In this document: piece by piece, positions 15,904 through 24,941 of the stretch
Layout of the letters: each line of letters begins with the position of its first letter
Position numbering within the stretch: the first letter of the stretch is position 1
Notes under the pieces: model-generated
The model's database searches: none
The model's input: only the letters and a program-made list of their open reading frames with translations
What the model was told of the DNA's origin: nothing
From: Peptococcus simiae
GTDB lineage: Bacteria; Bacillota; Peptococcia; Peptococcales; Peptococcaceae
DNA: 64,000 nucleotides
Assembly: GCF_046097595.1 (NCBI RefSeq)
Contig: NZ_JBJUVG010000003.1
Coordinates: forward strand, 62,001-126,000
Direction: 5' to 3'
Program-made: the position numbers and the translations under genes

Positions 15904-16563
15904 ATGCCAACTCATATTCCCATGATCGGTGATCCGGCACCGGTCTTTTCTGCGGAGACGACCCAGGGGACCATTTCCTTTCCGTCAGACTATACCGGTC
16001 AGTGGGTGATTTTATTTTCTCATCCCGGTGATTTTACCCCGGTTTGCAGTACAGAATTAATGGCCCTGGCCCGGATTTATGACCAGTTCGAAGCCCTGGA
16101 TTGTGAGCTGATCGGCCTGTCGGTGGACTCCCTGTCTTCCCATATGGCCTGGCTGCGGACCATGGAGCAGATGCGCTGGCTTAATGGCGAAGAGGGGCAG
16201 GCCATACCCTTTCCGATTATTGCGGATATCCGGCGGGAGGTCGCTGAGGCCTACGGCATGATCCATACCAGCAATCCTGACGTGACCGTCCGGGCTACCT
16301 TTGTCATTGACCCGGCTGGGGTCATCCGGGCCATCCAGTATTATCCGGAAAGCACCGGCCGCAACATGACCGAGCTCCTTCGGCTGGTCAACGCCCTCCA
16401 GCGGGTGGACCGCCAGGGGATCAGGACGCCGGCCGACTGGCAGGTGGGGGATGACGTCATCATGGCGCCCCCGGACCAGTGCATGCTGGCAGACAAGCCG
16501 GAAAAGGAAGACCACAAAAGTCTGGCCTGGTTTCTGAACTTCACCGGTGACCAGGAGGCCTAA
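15904..16563 (+). CDS. Peroxiredoxin, Prx6/1-Cys-like
   Basis: Thiol peroxidase reducing hydrogen peroxide and alkyl hydroperoxides. The 219-residue protein has the peroxidatic Cys (about C48) in DFTPVCSTEL and an extended C-terminal region with one further Cys (PPDQCMLADKP), as in Prx6-type and archaeal-like enzymes. The start is the ATG at 15904, six bases after AAGGAGG; the ATG at 15898 abuts the ribosome site and is unlikely. It is monocistronic, with its own promoter and terminator. Its reductant is not evident from context. Confidence 0.9.
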   Translation: MPTHIPMIGDPAPVFSAETTQGTISFPSDYTGQWVILFSHPGDFTPVCSTELMALARIYDQFEALDCELIGLSVDSLSSHMAWLRTMEQMRWLNGEEGQAIPFPIIADIRREVAEAYGMIHTSNPDVTVRATFVIDPAGVIRAIQYYPESTGRNMTELLRLVNALQRVDRQGIRTPADWQVGDDVIMAPPDQCMLADKPEKEDHKSLAWFLNFTGDQEA

Positions 16564-16579
16564 AGCTGGATGATTTCAC

Positions 16580-16604
16580 AGCCCCTGCGGGGGCTCTTTT
16601 TTTA
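16580..16604 (+). terminator. Terminator of the peroxiredoxin gene
   Basis: AGCCCC-TGCG-GGGGCT followed by eight T. Confidence 0.88.
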
Positions 16605-16654
16605 TCGATTGACCGGCCCGGCTGGGGCCATGCATGAATAAAGTCATAATAGGG

Positions 16655-16660
16655 TATAAT
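16655..16660 (+). promoter_or_regulatory. -10 element upstream of ArAE-like gene
   Basis: A perfect TATAAT 62 bp before the start codon. The matching -35 region (TGCATG) is poor. Confidence 0.45.
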
Positions 16661-16721
16661 GAGCTAAAGCGCCGGGGCAGGCCCCGGCTATTGGCATGCT
16701 TGACGAAGAGGGAGGCAGGTT

Positions 16722-17369
16722 ATGTCTGATCATCAATCACCATCCGGTCCCTTTCATATGGGGATGCGGATTTATAAAACGGGTCTGGCAGCACTGATTT
16801 GTCTGCTCTTCAGCCGGGGCCTGGGGGGCTACCCCTTCTTTGCTGTGATTGCGGCCCTCATCTGCATGAAACCGACCTTTGAAGATAGCCTGAAGGTTGG
16901 GCTCAACCGGGTCCTGGGGACCATTATAGGCGGTTTTGTGGGTATGGGGATCCTGGCCGGGGTCACAGCCCTGGGCCTTGACCAGGGGGACCTTGTTTAC
17001 GATGTCCTGGTCGCCCTGGGGGTCATGGTCTTAATTAAGCTCATTGCCCTGATCAACCGGTCGCCGGCAACGGTGATTACCTGTGTCACCTTCTGCTCTA
17101 TTTTGCTGATGCCGGTGGGCCAGGCCCCGATTGTCCAGTACTCTCTCATGCGAATCCTGGACACCCTTCTGGGGGTCTTTGTGGCCCTGCTCATCAATGA
17201 GCTCCTGCCCAAGTACCGGCTCAGTGCCCAAGAGGCCGCTGACCTGGAAACCAAGCTGGAGGCCCAGATTGAGGCCCGGGTCACAGAAACCATGGATGAA
17301 ACCATGGCCGATGACCTGCGGCGGGCCGAGGCCGGTCAAGAGCGGGATAAGCCGGATAAAGGCCAATAA
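16722..17369 (+). CDS. Aromatic acid exporter family (ArAE_1/DUF939-like) membrane protein
   Basis: A 215-residue protein whose first part has four to five membrane helices and the PFFAVIAALICMKPTFEDSL and VLGTIIGGFVGMG segments typical of the DUF939 group of the ArAE/FUSC superfamily. A short charged helical tail (about 170-215) follows. Members are proposed to export aromatic acids or similar small molecules, with little direct evidence. It stands alone between a peroxiredoxin and a converging helicase gene, so the substrate is open. Confidence 0.75.
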   Translation: MSDHQSPSGPFHMGMRIYKTGLAALICLLFSRGLGGYPFFAVIAALICMKPTFEDSLKVGLNRVLGTIIGGFVGMGILAGVTALGLDQGDLVYDVLVALGVMVLIKLIALINRSPATVITCVTFCSILLMPVGQAPIVQYSLMRILDTLLGVFVALLINELLPKYRLSAQEAADLETKLEAQIEARVTETMDETMADDLRRAEAGQERDKPDKGQ

Positions 17370-17411
17370 AGAAGAACCGTTTGCCTACTGGCAGACGGTT
17401 CTTCTTTTTAT
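17368..17411. terminator. Bidirectional terminator
   Basis: AAAGAAGAACCGT (17368-17380) and ACGGTTCTTCTTT (17395-17407) form a long stem with T-rich flanks on both strands, between two converging genes. Confidence 0.85.
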
Positions 17412-20400
17412 GATGATTGGCGGGGCCCCAGGTCAAAGAGGTCACGCAGGTCCTCAGGGGTCAGGCTGGAGAGGAGGCCCTTGCTTTCGCCGACAATTTG
17501 GTCAGAGAGGCTGGACTTCTTCTCCTTTAAGGCCATGATTTTTTCTTCAATGGTGTGCTTGCAGATGAGCCGGATGACATGGACGGTCCGCTTCTGGCCA
17601 ATCCGGTGGGTCCGGTCTGTGGCTTGGTCTTCCACGCTTTGGTTCCACCAGGGGTCAAAGTGGATGACCGTATCGGCGGCGGTCAGGTTGAGGCCGGTGC
17701 CCCCGGCCTTCAGGCTAATCAGAAAGACCGGGACGGTTCCACCCTGGAAGCGGCGGATGAGGTCCATTCGTTCATCGGCCTTGGTTTGGCCGGTGAGGAT
17801 CAGGTGGTCAATGCCATGGCGGTCCAGGGCCTCGCTGATGAGGTCAATCATAGAGGTGAACTGACTAAAGAGGATCATCCGGTGGCCGTTTTGCTGGCGC
17901 TCCATGATGGTCTCCACCGCTAATTTGAGCTTGGAGGAAGGCTGGTCAAAGCTGGGCAGGAAGAGCCTGGGCGAGCAGCAGACCTGGCGGAGCCGCATGA
18001 GGAGGGCCAGGATTTTAATCCGGTTCTGGGGCAGGCCCTCATTGGCCAGGGCCTGGATGACTGTTTCCTTGGACAGGGCCAGCTGGCTGTCGTAAATCCG
18101 CCTTTCCTCGTGGCTGAGCTCGGTGTAGAGGGTGGTTTCGATTTTTTCCGGGAGCTCGGTGAGGACATCGCTCTTGACCCGCCGTAAGAGGAAGGGGGCC
18201 ATGAGAAGGCGGAGCCGGTAGAGCCGGCTTTCATCTTCGTAGCGGCTGATGGGGATGTCATAGACATGGCGGAACTGCCGCCAGCTCAAGAGGTAGCCGG
18301 GCATGCAGAAGTCCATAATACTCCACAGGTCGGCCAGGGCATTTTCCATGGGCGTGCCGGTCAGGGCAAAGCGGTGGCGGGCCGGCAGGCTTTTGAGGCT
18401 CTTGGCGTTCTGGGTGTAGCTATTTTTAATAAACTGGGCCTCATCGGCAAAGATGGTGTCAAAGGTGAAGTGGCTGTAGAGGGGGTGGTCTCGCCTTAAG
18501 GTGGCATAGCTGGTGACCAGGACCGACCCGACCGGCGCCGCCTGGATGGCCTCCCGCCGTTCATCGGCGTTACCGGTGATGATCCGGTAGGGGAGGCTGG
18601 GGGCAAACCGGGCCAGTTCATCTTCCCAGTTGTAAATCAGGGAGGTGGGTACCACAATCAGGGCCGTGGCTTCCGGGTCCTGGCTCTTCCGGTAAAGGAG
18701 GTAGGCAATGGCCTGGATGGTCTTGCCCAGGCCCATGTCATCAGCTAAAATCCCGCCCATGCCCAGCCGGGACAGGCCCACCAGCCAGCGGTAGCCCTGG
18801 ACCTGGTAGGGCCGGAGGACGGCCTGGAGGCTTTCCGGCGGGGCGATGGGCTCTTCTGTCAGGTGCATGAGCCGGTCGGCCAGGGTCCGGAGGTCATCGG
18901 ACAGGTGGAGGTTCAGGGGGCTTTCATCGACCAGGGCCTGGAGGCGGACGGCCCGGTAAGTGGGCAGTTCGATGGGGTCCGGCTCCGTTAAGTCTTCCGG
19001 GTCCAGGTCCAGGTCATTCAGGAGCTGGTCCAGCTCGGCCACAGCCGGGTTGACCAGGTTGATGAATTGGCCGTTTTTCAAACGGATGTAGCGGCGACCG
19101 TGCCGGTAGGCCTTTAAGAGGTCGGCCAGGGCCGGAATATCTACCTCGCTATCGTCAAAGGAAAGCTCAATGGTCCCATGGTTGATGCTGGAACTCATCT
19201 GGGGGATGACCGGGTTCTTCGGCCGGATTCGGCGGAGCCTTTCTTCGATATCAACGGTGGCCAGGGCCATGAGTTGGGGCAGGCCCTCCAGAAGGAAGGT
19301 GTAAAGGGCCTCCTCGCCGACCAGGAGGAGCTCATCTTCGTTGACCGAAAACCGGTAGGCCCGGAGGAGGGCAAAGAGCTCTTCTTCGGCAACCAAGTCC
19401 CGTAAGGCCTCATTTTCGCCCTGGGCCGCCAGGGGGTTAAAGCTGATGTTCCCGTAGCGGAAGGTCAGGAGGCCGGACAGGCAGTCCTCAGCCGGGTAGG
19501 AAATAAGAATATGGGCGTGCAGGGGCTTTTGGGCAAAGCGCTGGCGGAGGGCCTGGGAAAGCTCCACCTGGAGGAGGCCGGCCAGGGGGGTCAGGGCATT
19601 GGCACAAAAGGCGGCGGCCTCTTCCTCGGTGAGGATGAGGGTCTTGGCCTCGTGGCCATCCAGAAAGTCATAAAGGGGCATGACATAGCGGTTGTAAACC
19701 GCTGACGGCCGGACGATGCTTTCCTTGGTCATGAGGTAGCGGTAGCGGCCACCGGGCTTTAAGGGGGTGTAGCTGGCATCCAGGCTCAGCTGGTAGCGGC
19801 CATCCAGCCGCTGGCGGAGGGAGAGGGTGTCCTTGGGGTCGGCATAGGTCAGGGTTCGGGTGCTGCTGGCCTTGCCGTTGGCCTGGACGTCAACCCTGGG
19901 GTCCTCACTTTGGGCGATAAAGTCAAAGAATCGGTCAAACTGTTCCGGGGTTAGATACAAATAGCGTTTGACCGGCGGGGTCCCGCCGGCTTCCCGGTAG
20001 AGGGCCAGGCTGGTCATTAAGAGGTCGATATAAAACTGGGCCCCTTCTGAGAAGTAGCGCCTGTCATGGACCACTTCCAGGTACTTCCCATACCGGAAGA
20101 CTTCTTTCTTGGCCAAACGGTCTACAAAATCAGTCAGGTTTTTTATGATATAATGGCTTTCATCTCTGGCTATGCGAAAGGTGAGGGCAAAGCGGGCGGT
20201 ATACGGATCAAAGTCAAGGGTAGGTAATAGTTGGAGGGGGCTTTCTCTGGATAGGGATAGGTCGGCCTCGTAGGCCGCCAAAAGCTGGTCGGCATCTAGC
20301 TGCCGCTTTTCTTCATCAACAGTTACCTGGGCCATGTTGAGGGCGTCAAAGGTGGCCCTGAGGAGGGCCACCTGGTGCCGGCAGAAACCGGTCGCTTCCG

Positions 20401-20638
20401 CAGTCCGATAGATTTCACAGGTACAGTAGGTTTCCGGGGCGGCCCCTTCAATAATGGCCAAGCGGGGGCGTTCACCGTTGACGGTGCCGTCGGCAATGAT
20501 GGCCCTTTCGAGGGTATCCGGGTCAAACCGGTCCTCCCAGTGGAGGTCCTGGACCCCACCGGTCAAGTGGGCGGCAATCCCGGCAGACATTTCATCGGTA
20601 TTGATGACGTATTCGGTAATCAGGTCCCTTAAACTCAT
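17408..20638 (-). CDS. SWIM zinc-finger SNF2-family DNA translocase/helicase
   Basis: A 1076-residue protein starting at the ATG 20638 behind AAAGGAG; the longer frame has no supporting site. A SWIM zinc finger sits near residues 72-88 (CTCE...CRH, a CxC-x11-CxH pattern). A long middle region follows, then a SNF2 ATPase: Walker A DDMGLGKTIQ near residue 631, a DEAQ box near 731 (FADEAQFIKN), LTGTPMENALADLWS, and the C-terminal helicase half with ILFSQFTSMIDL and THRIGQ. Such proteins move along duplex DNA and may remodel protein-DNA complexes; the bacterial role is poorly defined. It is monocistronic. Confidence 0.88.
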   Translation of the reverse strand: MSLRDLITEYVINTDEMSAGIAAHLTGGVQDLHWEDRFDPDTLERAIIADGTVNGERPRLAIIEGAAPETYCTCEIYRTAEATGFCRHQVALLRATFDALNMAQVTVDEEKRQLDADQLLAAYEADLSLSRESPLQLLPTLDFDPYTARFALTFRIARDESHYIIKNLTDFVDRLAKKEVFRYGKYLEVVHDRRYFSEGAQFYIDLLMTSLALYREAGGTPPVKRYLYLTPEQFDRFFDFIAQSEDPRVDVQANGKASSTRTLTYADPKDTLSLRQRLDGRYQLSLDASYTPLKPGGRYRYLMTKESIVRPSAVYNRYVMPLYDFLDGHEAKTLILTEEEAAAFCANALTPLAGLLQVELSQALRQRFAQKPLHAHILISYPAEDCLSGLLTFRYGNISFNPLAAQGENEALRDLVAEEELFALLRAYRFSVNEDELLLVGEEALYTFLLEGLPQLMALATVDIEERLRRIRPKNPVIPQMSSSINHGTIELSFDDSEVDIPALADLLKAYRHGRRYIRLKNGQFINLVNPAVAELDQLLNDLDLDPEDLTEPDPIELPTYRAVRLQALVDESPLNLHLSDDLRTLADRLMHLTEEPIAPPESLQAVLRPYQVQGYRWLVGLSRLGMGGILADDMGLGKTIQAIAYLLYRKSQDPEATALIVVPTSLIYNWEDELARFAPSLPYRIITGNADERREAIQAAPVGSVLVTSYATLRRDHPLYSHFTFDTIFADEAQFIKNSYTQNAKSLKSLPARHRFALTGTPMENALADLWSIMDFCMPGYLLSWRQFRHVYDIPISRYEDESRLYRLRLLMAPFLLRRVKSDVLTELPEKIETTLYTELSHEERRIYDSQLALSKETVIQALANEGLPQNRIKILALLMRLRQVCCSPRLFLPSFDQPSSKLKLAVETIMERQQNGHRMILFSQFTSMIDLISEALDRHGIDHLILTGQTKADERMDLIRRFQGGTVPVFLISLKAGGTGLNLTAADTVIHFDPWWNQSVEDQATDRTHRIGQKRTVHVIRLICKHTIEEKIMALKEKKSSLSDQIVGESKGLLSSLTPEDLRDLFDLGPRQSS

Positions 20639-20816
20639 TTCGACTCCTTTCTTCCACATCTTTATCAGATGATTATACCACGTTTGTGGAAAAAATGTCA
20701 GCGGGGGCAAACTTTTATATAGCCGACATCTTCTTAACAAAGCCTAGATGGAACCGTAACTTTTCACACACGAAAGGCCCGTCGGGGACGGGTATACTAT
20801 ATACAGGAGGCAAGAC

Positions 20817-21590
20817 ATGCACTACATATCCTTGGCGTCGTCCAGCAAGGGCAACGCCGCTTATTTGGCAACAGCCGCCGGTGCCTGGCTCATTGACTGT
20901 GGCATATCCATGCGGCGGATGGGGCAACTCTTAGCCGGCTGGGGCGAGTCCCTAGACCGGGTCCGGGGGATCTTTCTTAGCCATGAACACCGGGACCACA
21001 TCGCCGGCCTGGGCCCCCTGCTCAGACGCTACCCCGTCCCCTGTTACGCCACGGAAGGCACCTGGGCCGCCCTCTTGGCCGGCCAGGGTCTGGGGACCTT
21101 TGACCGGGGCCTGGTCCATATTTTGCCGGAGGGAGCGCAGACTATTGAGGACCTGTCAGTCACGCCCCTGGGCCTGTCCCATGATGCCGCCCAGCCCATT
21201 GGCTTCAGCTTTGCAGCCGAGGGCGTCCGGCTAACCCAGGTCACCGATACCGGCCGGACCAGCAGCGACATGGCTCGCTACCTGGCGGCCAGCGACATGG
21301 TGGTCCTGGAGGCCAACCATGATGTCGACCTGCTCAAGACCGGTCCCTATCCCTTTTATTTGAAAGAGCGGATCTTGAGCCCCTATGGCCACCTGTCCAA
21401 CGCGACAGCGGCCCGCCTCCTGGCAGACCACCTGGATGACCGTACCCGGTTGGTGGTCTTAGCCCATTTAAGTGAGAAGAACAACCGACCTGAACTCGCA
21501 AGGAAGACTGTTGTAGACGCCCTCGCGGCCCGTGCTGACCGCCTGCCGATTCTGGTGGCCGGCCATGACCCGGTGGATGTCCACATATGA
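20817..21590 (+). CDS. walJ: WalJ/YycJ-like metallo-beta-lactamase fold hydrolase
   Basis: A 257-residue MBL-fold protein with the metal-binding motif HEHRDH (LSHEHRDHIAGLG), a late GHDP near the C-terminus, and the N-terminal SSSKGNAAYL segment typical of YycJ/WalJ. This family is usually encoded with the WalRK wall-stress system and htrA. Here htrA follows 19 bp later but walRK is not in the window. A TATACT at 20793-20798 could be the -10. The nuclease-like biochemical role of the family is not settled. Confidence 0.85.
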   Translation: MHYISLASSSKGNAAYLATAAGAWLIDCGISMRRMGQLLAGWGESLDRVRGIFLSHEHRDHIAGLGPLLRRYPVPCYATEGTWAALLAGQGLGTFDRGLVHILPEGAQTIEDLSVTPLGLSHDAAQPIGFSFAAEGVRLTQVTDTGRTSSDMARYLAASDMVVLEANHDVDLLKTGPYPFYLKERILSPYGHLSNATAARLLADHLDDRTRLVVLAHLSEKNNRPELARKTVVDALAARADRLPILVAGHDPVDVHI

Positions 21591-21609
21591 ACCATTAAGG
21601 AGGCATTTG

Positions 21610-22917
21610 ATGTTTGAGGATAAGAATAACCCCTTTAACCCGGCCAACCGGCCCTCTGACGGCCAGGAAGGACCGGACCAGCCGACCATAGATGTGACCG
21701 GCCGGCCTACTGACGCGGACCAGGACCCAGTAACTGACCGGGTCCTTCCCCGGACCCATGTCCGGGTCAATGACCAGCGGCAGAGGCCCCGGACGGAAAA
21801 GCCGAAAAAAAATACCGGCATGACCCGCTTTATTGCCACCGTCCTCATCGCCCTGATTGCCGGTGGGGTAGGGGGCTGGGCCGGCAATGCCCTCTTTAAC
21901 CACCAGGCCCAGACCGGCGGCACCATCCTAGCCGGGCCCAAGGCAACGGCCACCAAGACCGTCAGCAGCACAGGAACCTTCAGCGTGGCCGATATCGCTG
22001 AAAAGGTGGTCCCGGCTGTGGTAGGGGTCAATAACTTTGGCAAGCAGACCACCATCTTTGGCCAAACCGGGGAAATGAACCAGGCCTCCGGCAGTGGGGT
22101 CATCATCCGGGAAGACGGGACCATGGTCACCAACTACCACGTCATCAGCGGGTCCACCCGGCTGACCGTGACCCTGGCCGATGGGAGCACGAAAAATGCC
22201 AAGGTCATCGGCTATGACCAGGAAAGTGACCTGGCCGTTTTAGATATTGAAGGCAGCGGTTATCCGACCGTCAATATCGGCGATTCCGATGCCCTGCGGG
22301 TTGGCCAACTGGCCGTCGCCGTCGGCAACCCCCTGGGCCAGACCTTCTCCCAAACCGTTACCGATGGGATCATCAGCGGGATCAACCGGGAAATTCAGAT
22401 GGGCAACCAAACCTATAACCTCCTCCAGACCAACTGCGCTATTAACCAGGGCAACTCCGGTGGCGCCCTCGTCGATGGCCAGGGCAAGCTCATTGGGATC
22501 AACAGCGTCAAGGTCCAGGCAGAGGGGGTCGAGGGCCTGGGCTTCGCCATCCCGGTCAATAATGTCATGCGGATTGTCGATAAAATCGAAAAGGGCGAAT
22601 CCCCTTCCGCCCAACCCTTCGTGGGGATTTCCGGCTATAGCCTGACCGCAGAAATGGCCGCCCAGCTCAATATTGACCAGGAAAGTGGCCTCCTGGTCGT
22701 CCAGACCGTTGAAGGGAGCCCTGCTGACCAGGCCGGGATCCTGCCCGGGGATATCATCACCGGGGTAGACGGGAAGACCCTCAAGGGCTACGAGGACCTA
22801 CAAGCTATCTTAAAAAATCATAAGGCTGGCGATACCCTGACCCTGGACGTCATGCGACGGAACAAGCAGGGTCAGGCAAAAATTACCCTAGGTGAGCAAA
22901 CCGGCGTACCGGCTTAA
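21610..22917 (+). CDS. htrA: HtrA-like membrane-anchored serine protease
   Basis: A 435-residue protein starting at the ATG 21610 behind AAGGAGG. A charged, Pro-rich cytoplasmic N-terminus (about 1-70) precedes one membrane helix (about 72-92), placing the protease outside the membrane. The catalytic triad is visible: His in NYHVIS (about 177), Asp in SDLAVLD (about 207), Ser in GNSGGAL (about 283). A PDZ domain closes the protein (SPADQAGILPGDIITGVDG). It degrades misfolded envelope proteins. It is co-transcribed with walJ, matching the common walJ-htrA linkage. Confidence 0.94.
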   Translation: MFEDKNNPFNPANRPSDGQEGPDQPTIDVTGRPTDADQDPVTDRVLPRTHVRVNDQRQRPRTEKPKKNTGMTRFIATVLIALIAGGVGGWAGNALFNHQAQTGGTILAGPKATATKTVSSTGTFSVADIAEKVVPAVVGVNNFGKQTTIFGQTGEMNQASGSGVIIREDGTMVTNYHVISGSTRLTVTLADGSTKNAKVIGYDQESDLAVLDIEGSGYPTVNIGDSDALRVGQLAVAVGNPLGQTFSQTVTDGIISGINREIQMGNQTYNLLQTNCAINQGNSGGALVDGQGKLIGINSVKVQAEGVEGLGFAIPVNNVMRIVDKIEKGESPSAQPFVGISGYSLTAEMAAQLNIDQESGLLVVQTVEGSPADQAGILPGDIITGVDGKTLKGYEDLQAILKNHKAGDTLTLDVMRRNKQGQAKITLGEQTGVPA

Positions 22918-22932
22918 AGGTATAAAGAAGGA

Positions 22933-22958
22933 CCCCGCACATGTGTGCGGGGTTTTTT
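22933..22958 (+). terminator. Terminator after htrA
   Basis: CCCCGCACA-TG-TGTGCGGGG followed by six T. Confidence 0.9.
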
Positions 22959-23002
22959 AGCAGGAGTAATTGAACCTATAGGTAGCCTTCATAGGCTAGG
23001 GT

Positions 23003-23031
23003 ATGACGGAGGTGTAAAAATAGTATATAAT
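23003..23031 (+). promoter_or_regulatory. Promoter of the heme (ahb) operon
   Basis: ATGACG (23003-23008) and a perfect TATAAT (23026-23031) with a 17-bp spacer. A second TATAAT lies at 23101-23106 with no clear -35, and a small CCTCAG/CTGAGG hairpin lies between them in the leader. Confidence 0.6.
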
Positions 23032-23130
23032 GAGAAGGACAGCATAAAAAGAATACCCCTCAGGCCATCTGAGGGATCAACAATCCATCAAGAAAAATGG
23101 TATAATTAATGACCATGGAGGGTATATAAT

Positions 23131-23712
23131 ATGATACTTTTATATAAAGCGCCGGCCGGCAAAGACCTGGACCTGGCCCTGGCCTTCTTTGACCGGGTCA
23201 AGCTGGCCTACCGGCTCTTGGACGATGAGGCAGCCGGCCACTCGCTCAATGCCTTAATCGAAGGGGAGAATAGCCCCAGCGGCCAGACGGCCGACCAGTC
23301 GGCTATTATTTTTAGCAAGGACTACAGTGAAGAAGAGGTCCGGCGGATCCTAGACCTAATCCTGGCCACCGGCCTCCGTCTCCAGGTGCCCATCCTGGTC
23401 ACCGAGGCCAATGGACCCTCCAGCCTAAGCGAGGTCCTGGAAGATATGGCTGCCCAGCAGGCCTTTATCGCTACCCTGACCCACCTCCAGCAGCTGATTG
23501 ATGCCACCGGCCGGTTAAAGGAAGAGGACTATGACCCGGACAAGTGGAGCGAGATGAAGATTGCTATTGCTGATGCCAACGATGTTTTAGCGGACTTAGT
23601 GGGGGAAGACGCCCAGGCAGCAGCCCAGGCCAGAGCGGCCATTACTGACAAAAGGGATGCCCTGGCAGCCAGCATGGAGCGCTTGCTGTCTTACACCGGG
23701 CCCAGCCACTAG
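23131..23712 (+). CDS. DUF3783-like protein with C-terminal FIVAR-like helical module
   Basis: A 193-residue soluble protein with no signal peptide. Residues about 1-112 resemble DUF3783 (MILLYKAP..., then SEEEVRRILDLILATGLRLQ and VPILVTEANG). Residues about 117-175 read like a FIVAR module, a helical unit usually found in extracellular surface proteins (LQQLIDATGRLKEEDYDP, then KWSEMKIAIADANDVLADL). It lies 26 bp before ahbC and seems to lead the heme operon. The function is unknown; a redox or regulatory link to the heme enzymes is only positional. Confidence 0.7.
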   Translation: MILLYKAPAGKDLDLALAFFDRVKLAYRLLDDEAAGHSLNALIEGENSPSGQTADQSAIIFSKDYSEEEVRRILDLILATGLRLQVPILVTEANGPSSLSEVLEDMAAQQAFIATLTHLQQLIDATGRLKEEDYDPDKWSEMKIAIADANDVLADLVGEDAQAAAQARAAITDKRDALAASMERLLSYTGPSH

Positions 23713-23738
23713 AGGAAGATGTATAAGGAGGAAGAGGC

Positions 23739-24941
23739 TTGTTAAGCTTAACAAAATTATTAACCGGCGATGCCTACTTTGGGGATAGCCTGAGATATAC
23801 AGAGAAAAGTCGGAACCAAATGCACGGGGTATCTGAAGGCCGGGGCCCGGTCGTGGCCTGGAACTATACCCGGACCTGTAACTTAAAATGCAAGCACTGC
23901 TATGCCCATGCAGAGGCCAAGCAGTATGAAGGGGAACTGACCACTGAAGAAGCCAAGGCCTTTATCGATGACCTGGCTGACTTTAAGGTGCCGGTTATCC
24001 TCTTTTCCGGTGGCGAGCCCCTGGTCCGCAAGGACTTCTTTGACCTGGCCGCCTATGCCCGGGAAAAAGGCATCCGGGCCACCCTGTCGACCAATGGGAC
24101 CCTCATTACCCCGGAAGTGGCCCAAAAGATTAAGGACCACGGCATCGGTTATGTAGGGATTTCCATTGACGGCCTACGGGAAACCAACGACACCTTCCGG
24201 GGTGTGGAAGGGGCCTTTGATGCAGCCATGGCCGGTATCCGCAACTGCCGGGCTGTTAACCAGCGGGTCGGCCTCCGCTTTACCATCAGCCGGTCCACCA
24301 TGGATGACGTCGACGCCGTCCTGGATATGCTGGAAAATGAAGACATTGACCGGATTTGCTTCTACCACCTGGTTTATTCCGGCCGGGGGGAAACCCTGGT
24401 CACCGATGACCTAACCCATGAAGAAACCCGGGCCATTGTCGATAAAATCTGCGACCGGGTTGTGGAATGGGATGAGCGGGGCCTGAAAAAGGAAGTCCTC
24501 CTGGTGGACAACCATGCCGATGGTCCCTACATGTACTTGAAATACAAGGACAAGGACCCGGCCCGGGCCGCCAAAATTTGGCAGCTCCTCTCGATGAACG
24601 GGGGCAACCGGAGCGGGATTGCCTTCGGCGAAGTGGACCACCTGGGCCATGTCCACCCAGACCAGTTTACCCAGCACCATGACTTGGGCAGCGTTAAAGA
24701 CCGGCCCTTCAAGGAAATCTGGACCGACATGTCCAACCCGATCTTAGCCGGCCTCAAGGACCGGAAACCCCTCCTGGATGAAAAATGCCAGGCCTGTAAC
24801 TGGCTGCCTATTTGTAACGGCAACTTCCGGGCCCGGGGTGAAGCGGTGACCGGCGACTTCTGGGGCTTTGACCCGGCCTGCTACCTGACCGATGAAGAAC
24901 GGGCCATGCCCAACCCCCTTATGGAAGGTGATGCCGAATGA
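23739..24941 (+). CDS. ahbC: Radical SAM 12,18-didecarboxysiroheme deacetylase (AhbC/NirJ1-like)
   Basis: Predicted to remove the two acetate side chains of didecarboxysiroheme in the siroheme-dependent heme pathway. The start is a TTG behind AAGGAGGAAG. The 400-residue protein has the radical SAM cluster motif CNLKCKHC, the SAM-binding FSGGEPLVRKDF, and a C-terminal cysteine cluster (CQACNWLPIC...C) that would hold a second iron-sulfur centre. It overlaps the ahbD-like gene by 4 bp. NirJ1 is the alternative name used for Bacillota. The assignment rests on the four-gene context as well as motifs. Confidence 0.88.
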   Translation: MLSLTKLLTGDAYFGDSLRYTEKSRNQMHGVSEGRGPVVAWNYTRTCNLKCKHCYAHAEAKQYEGELTTEEAKAFIDDLADFKVPVILFSGGEPLVRKDFFDLAAYAREKGIRATLSTNGTLITPEVAQKIKDHGIGYVGISIDGLRETNDTFRGVEGAFDAAMAGIRNCRAVNQRVGLRFTISRSTMDDVDAVLDMLENEDIDRICFYHLVYSGRGETLVTDDLTHEETRAIVDKICDRVVEWDERGLKKEVLLVDNHADGPYMYLKYKDKDPARAAKIWQLLSMNGGNRSGIAFGEVDHLGHVHPDQFTQHHDLGSVKDRPFKEIWTDMSNPILAGLKDRKPLLDEKCQACNWLPICNGNFRARGEAVTGDFWGFDPACYLTDEERAMPNPLMEGDAE

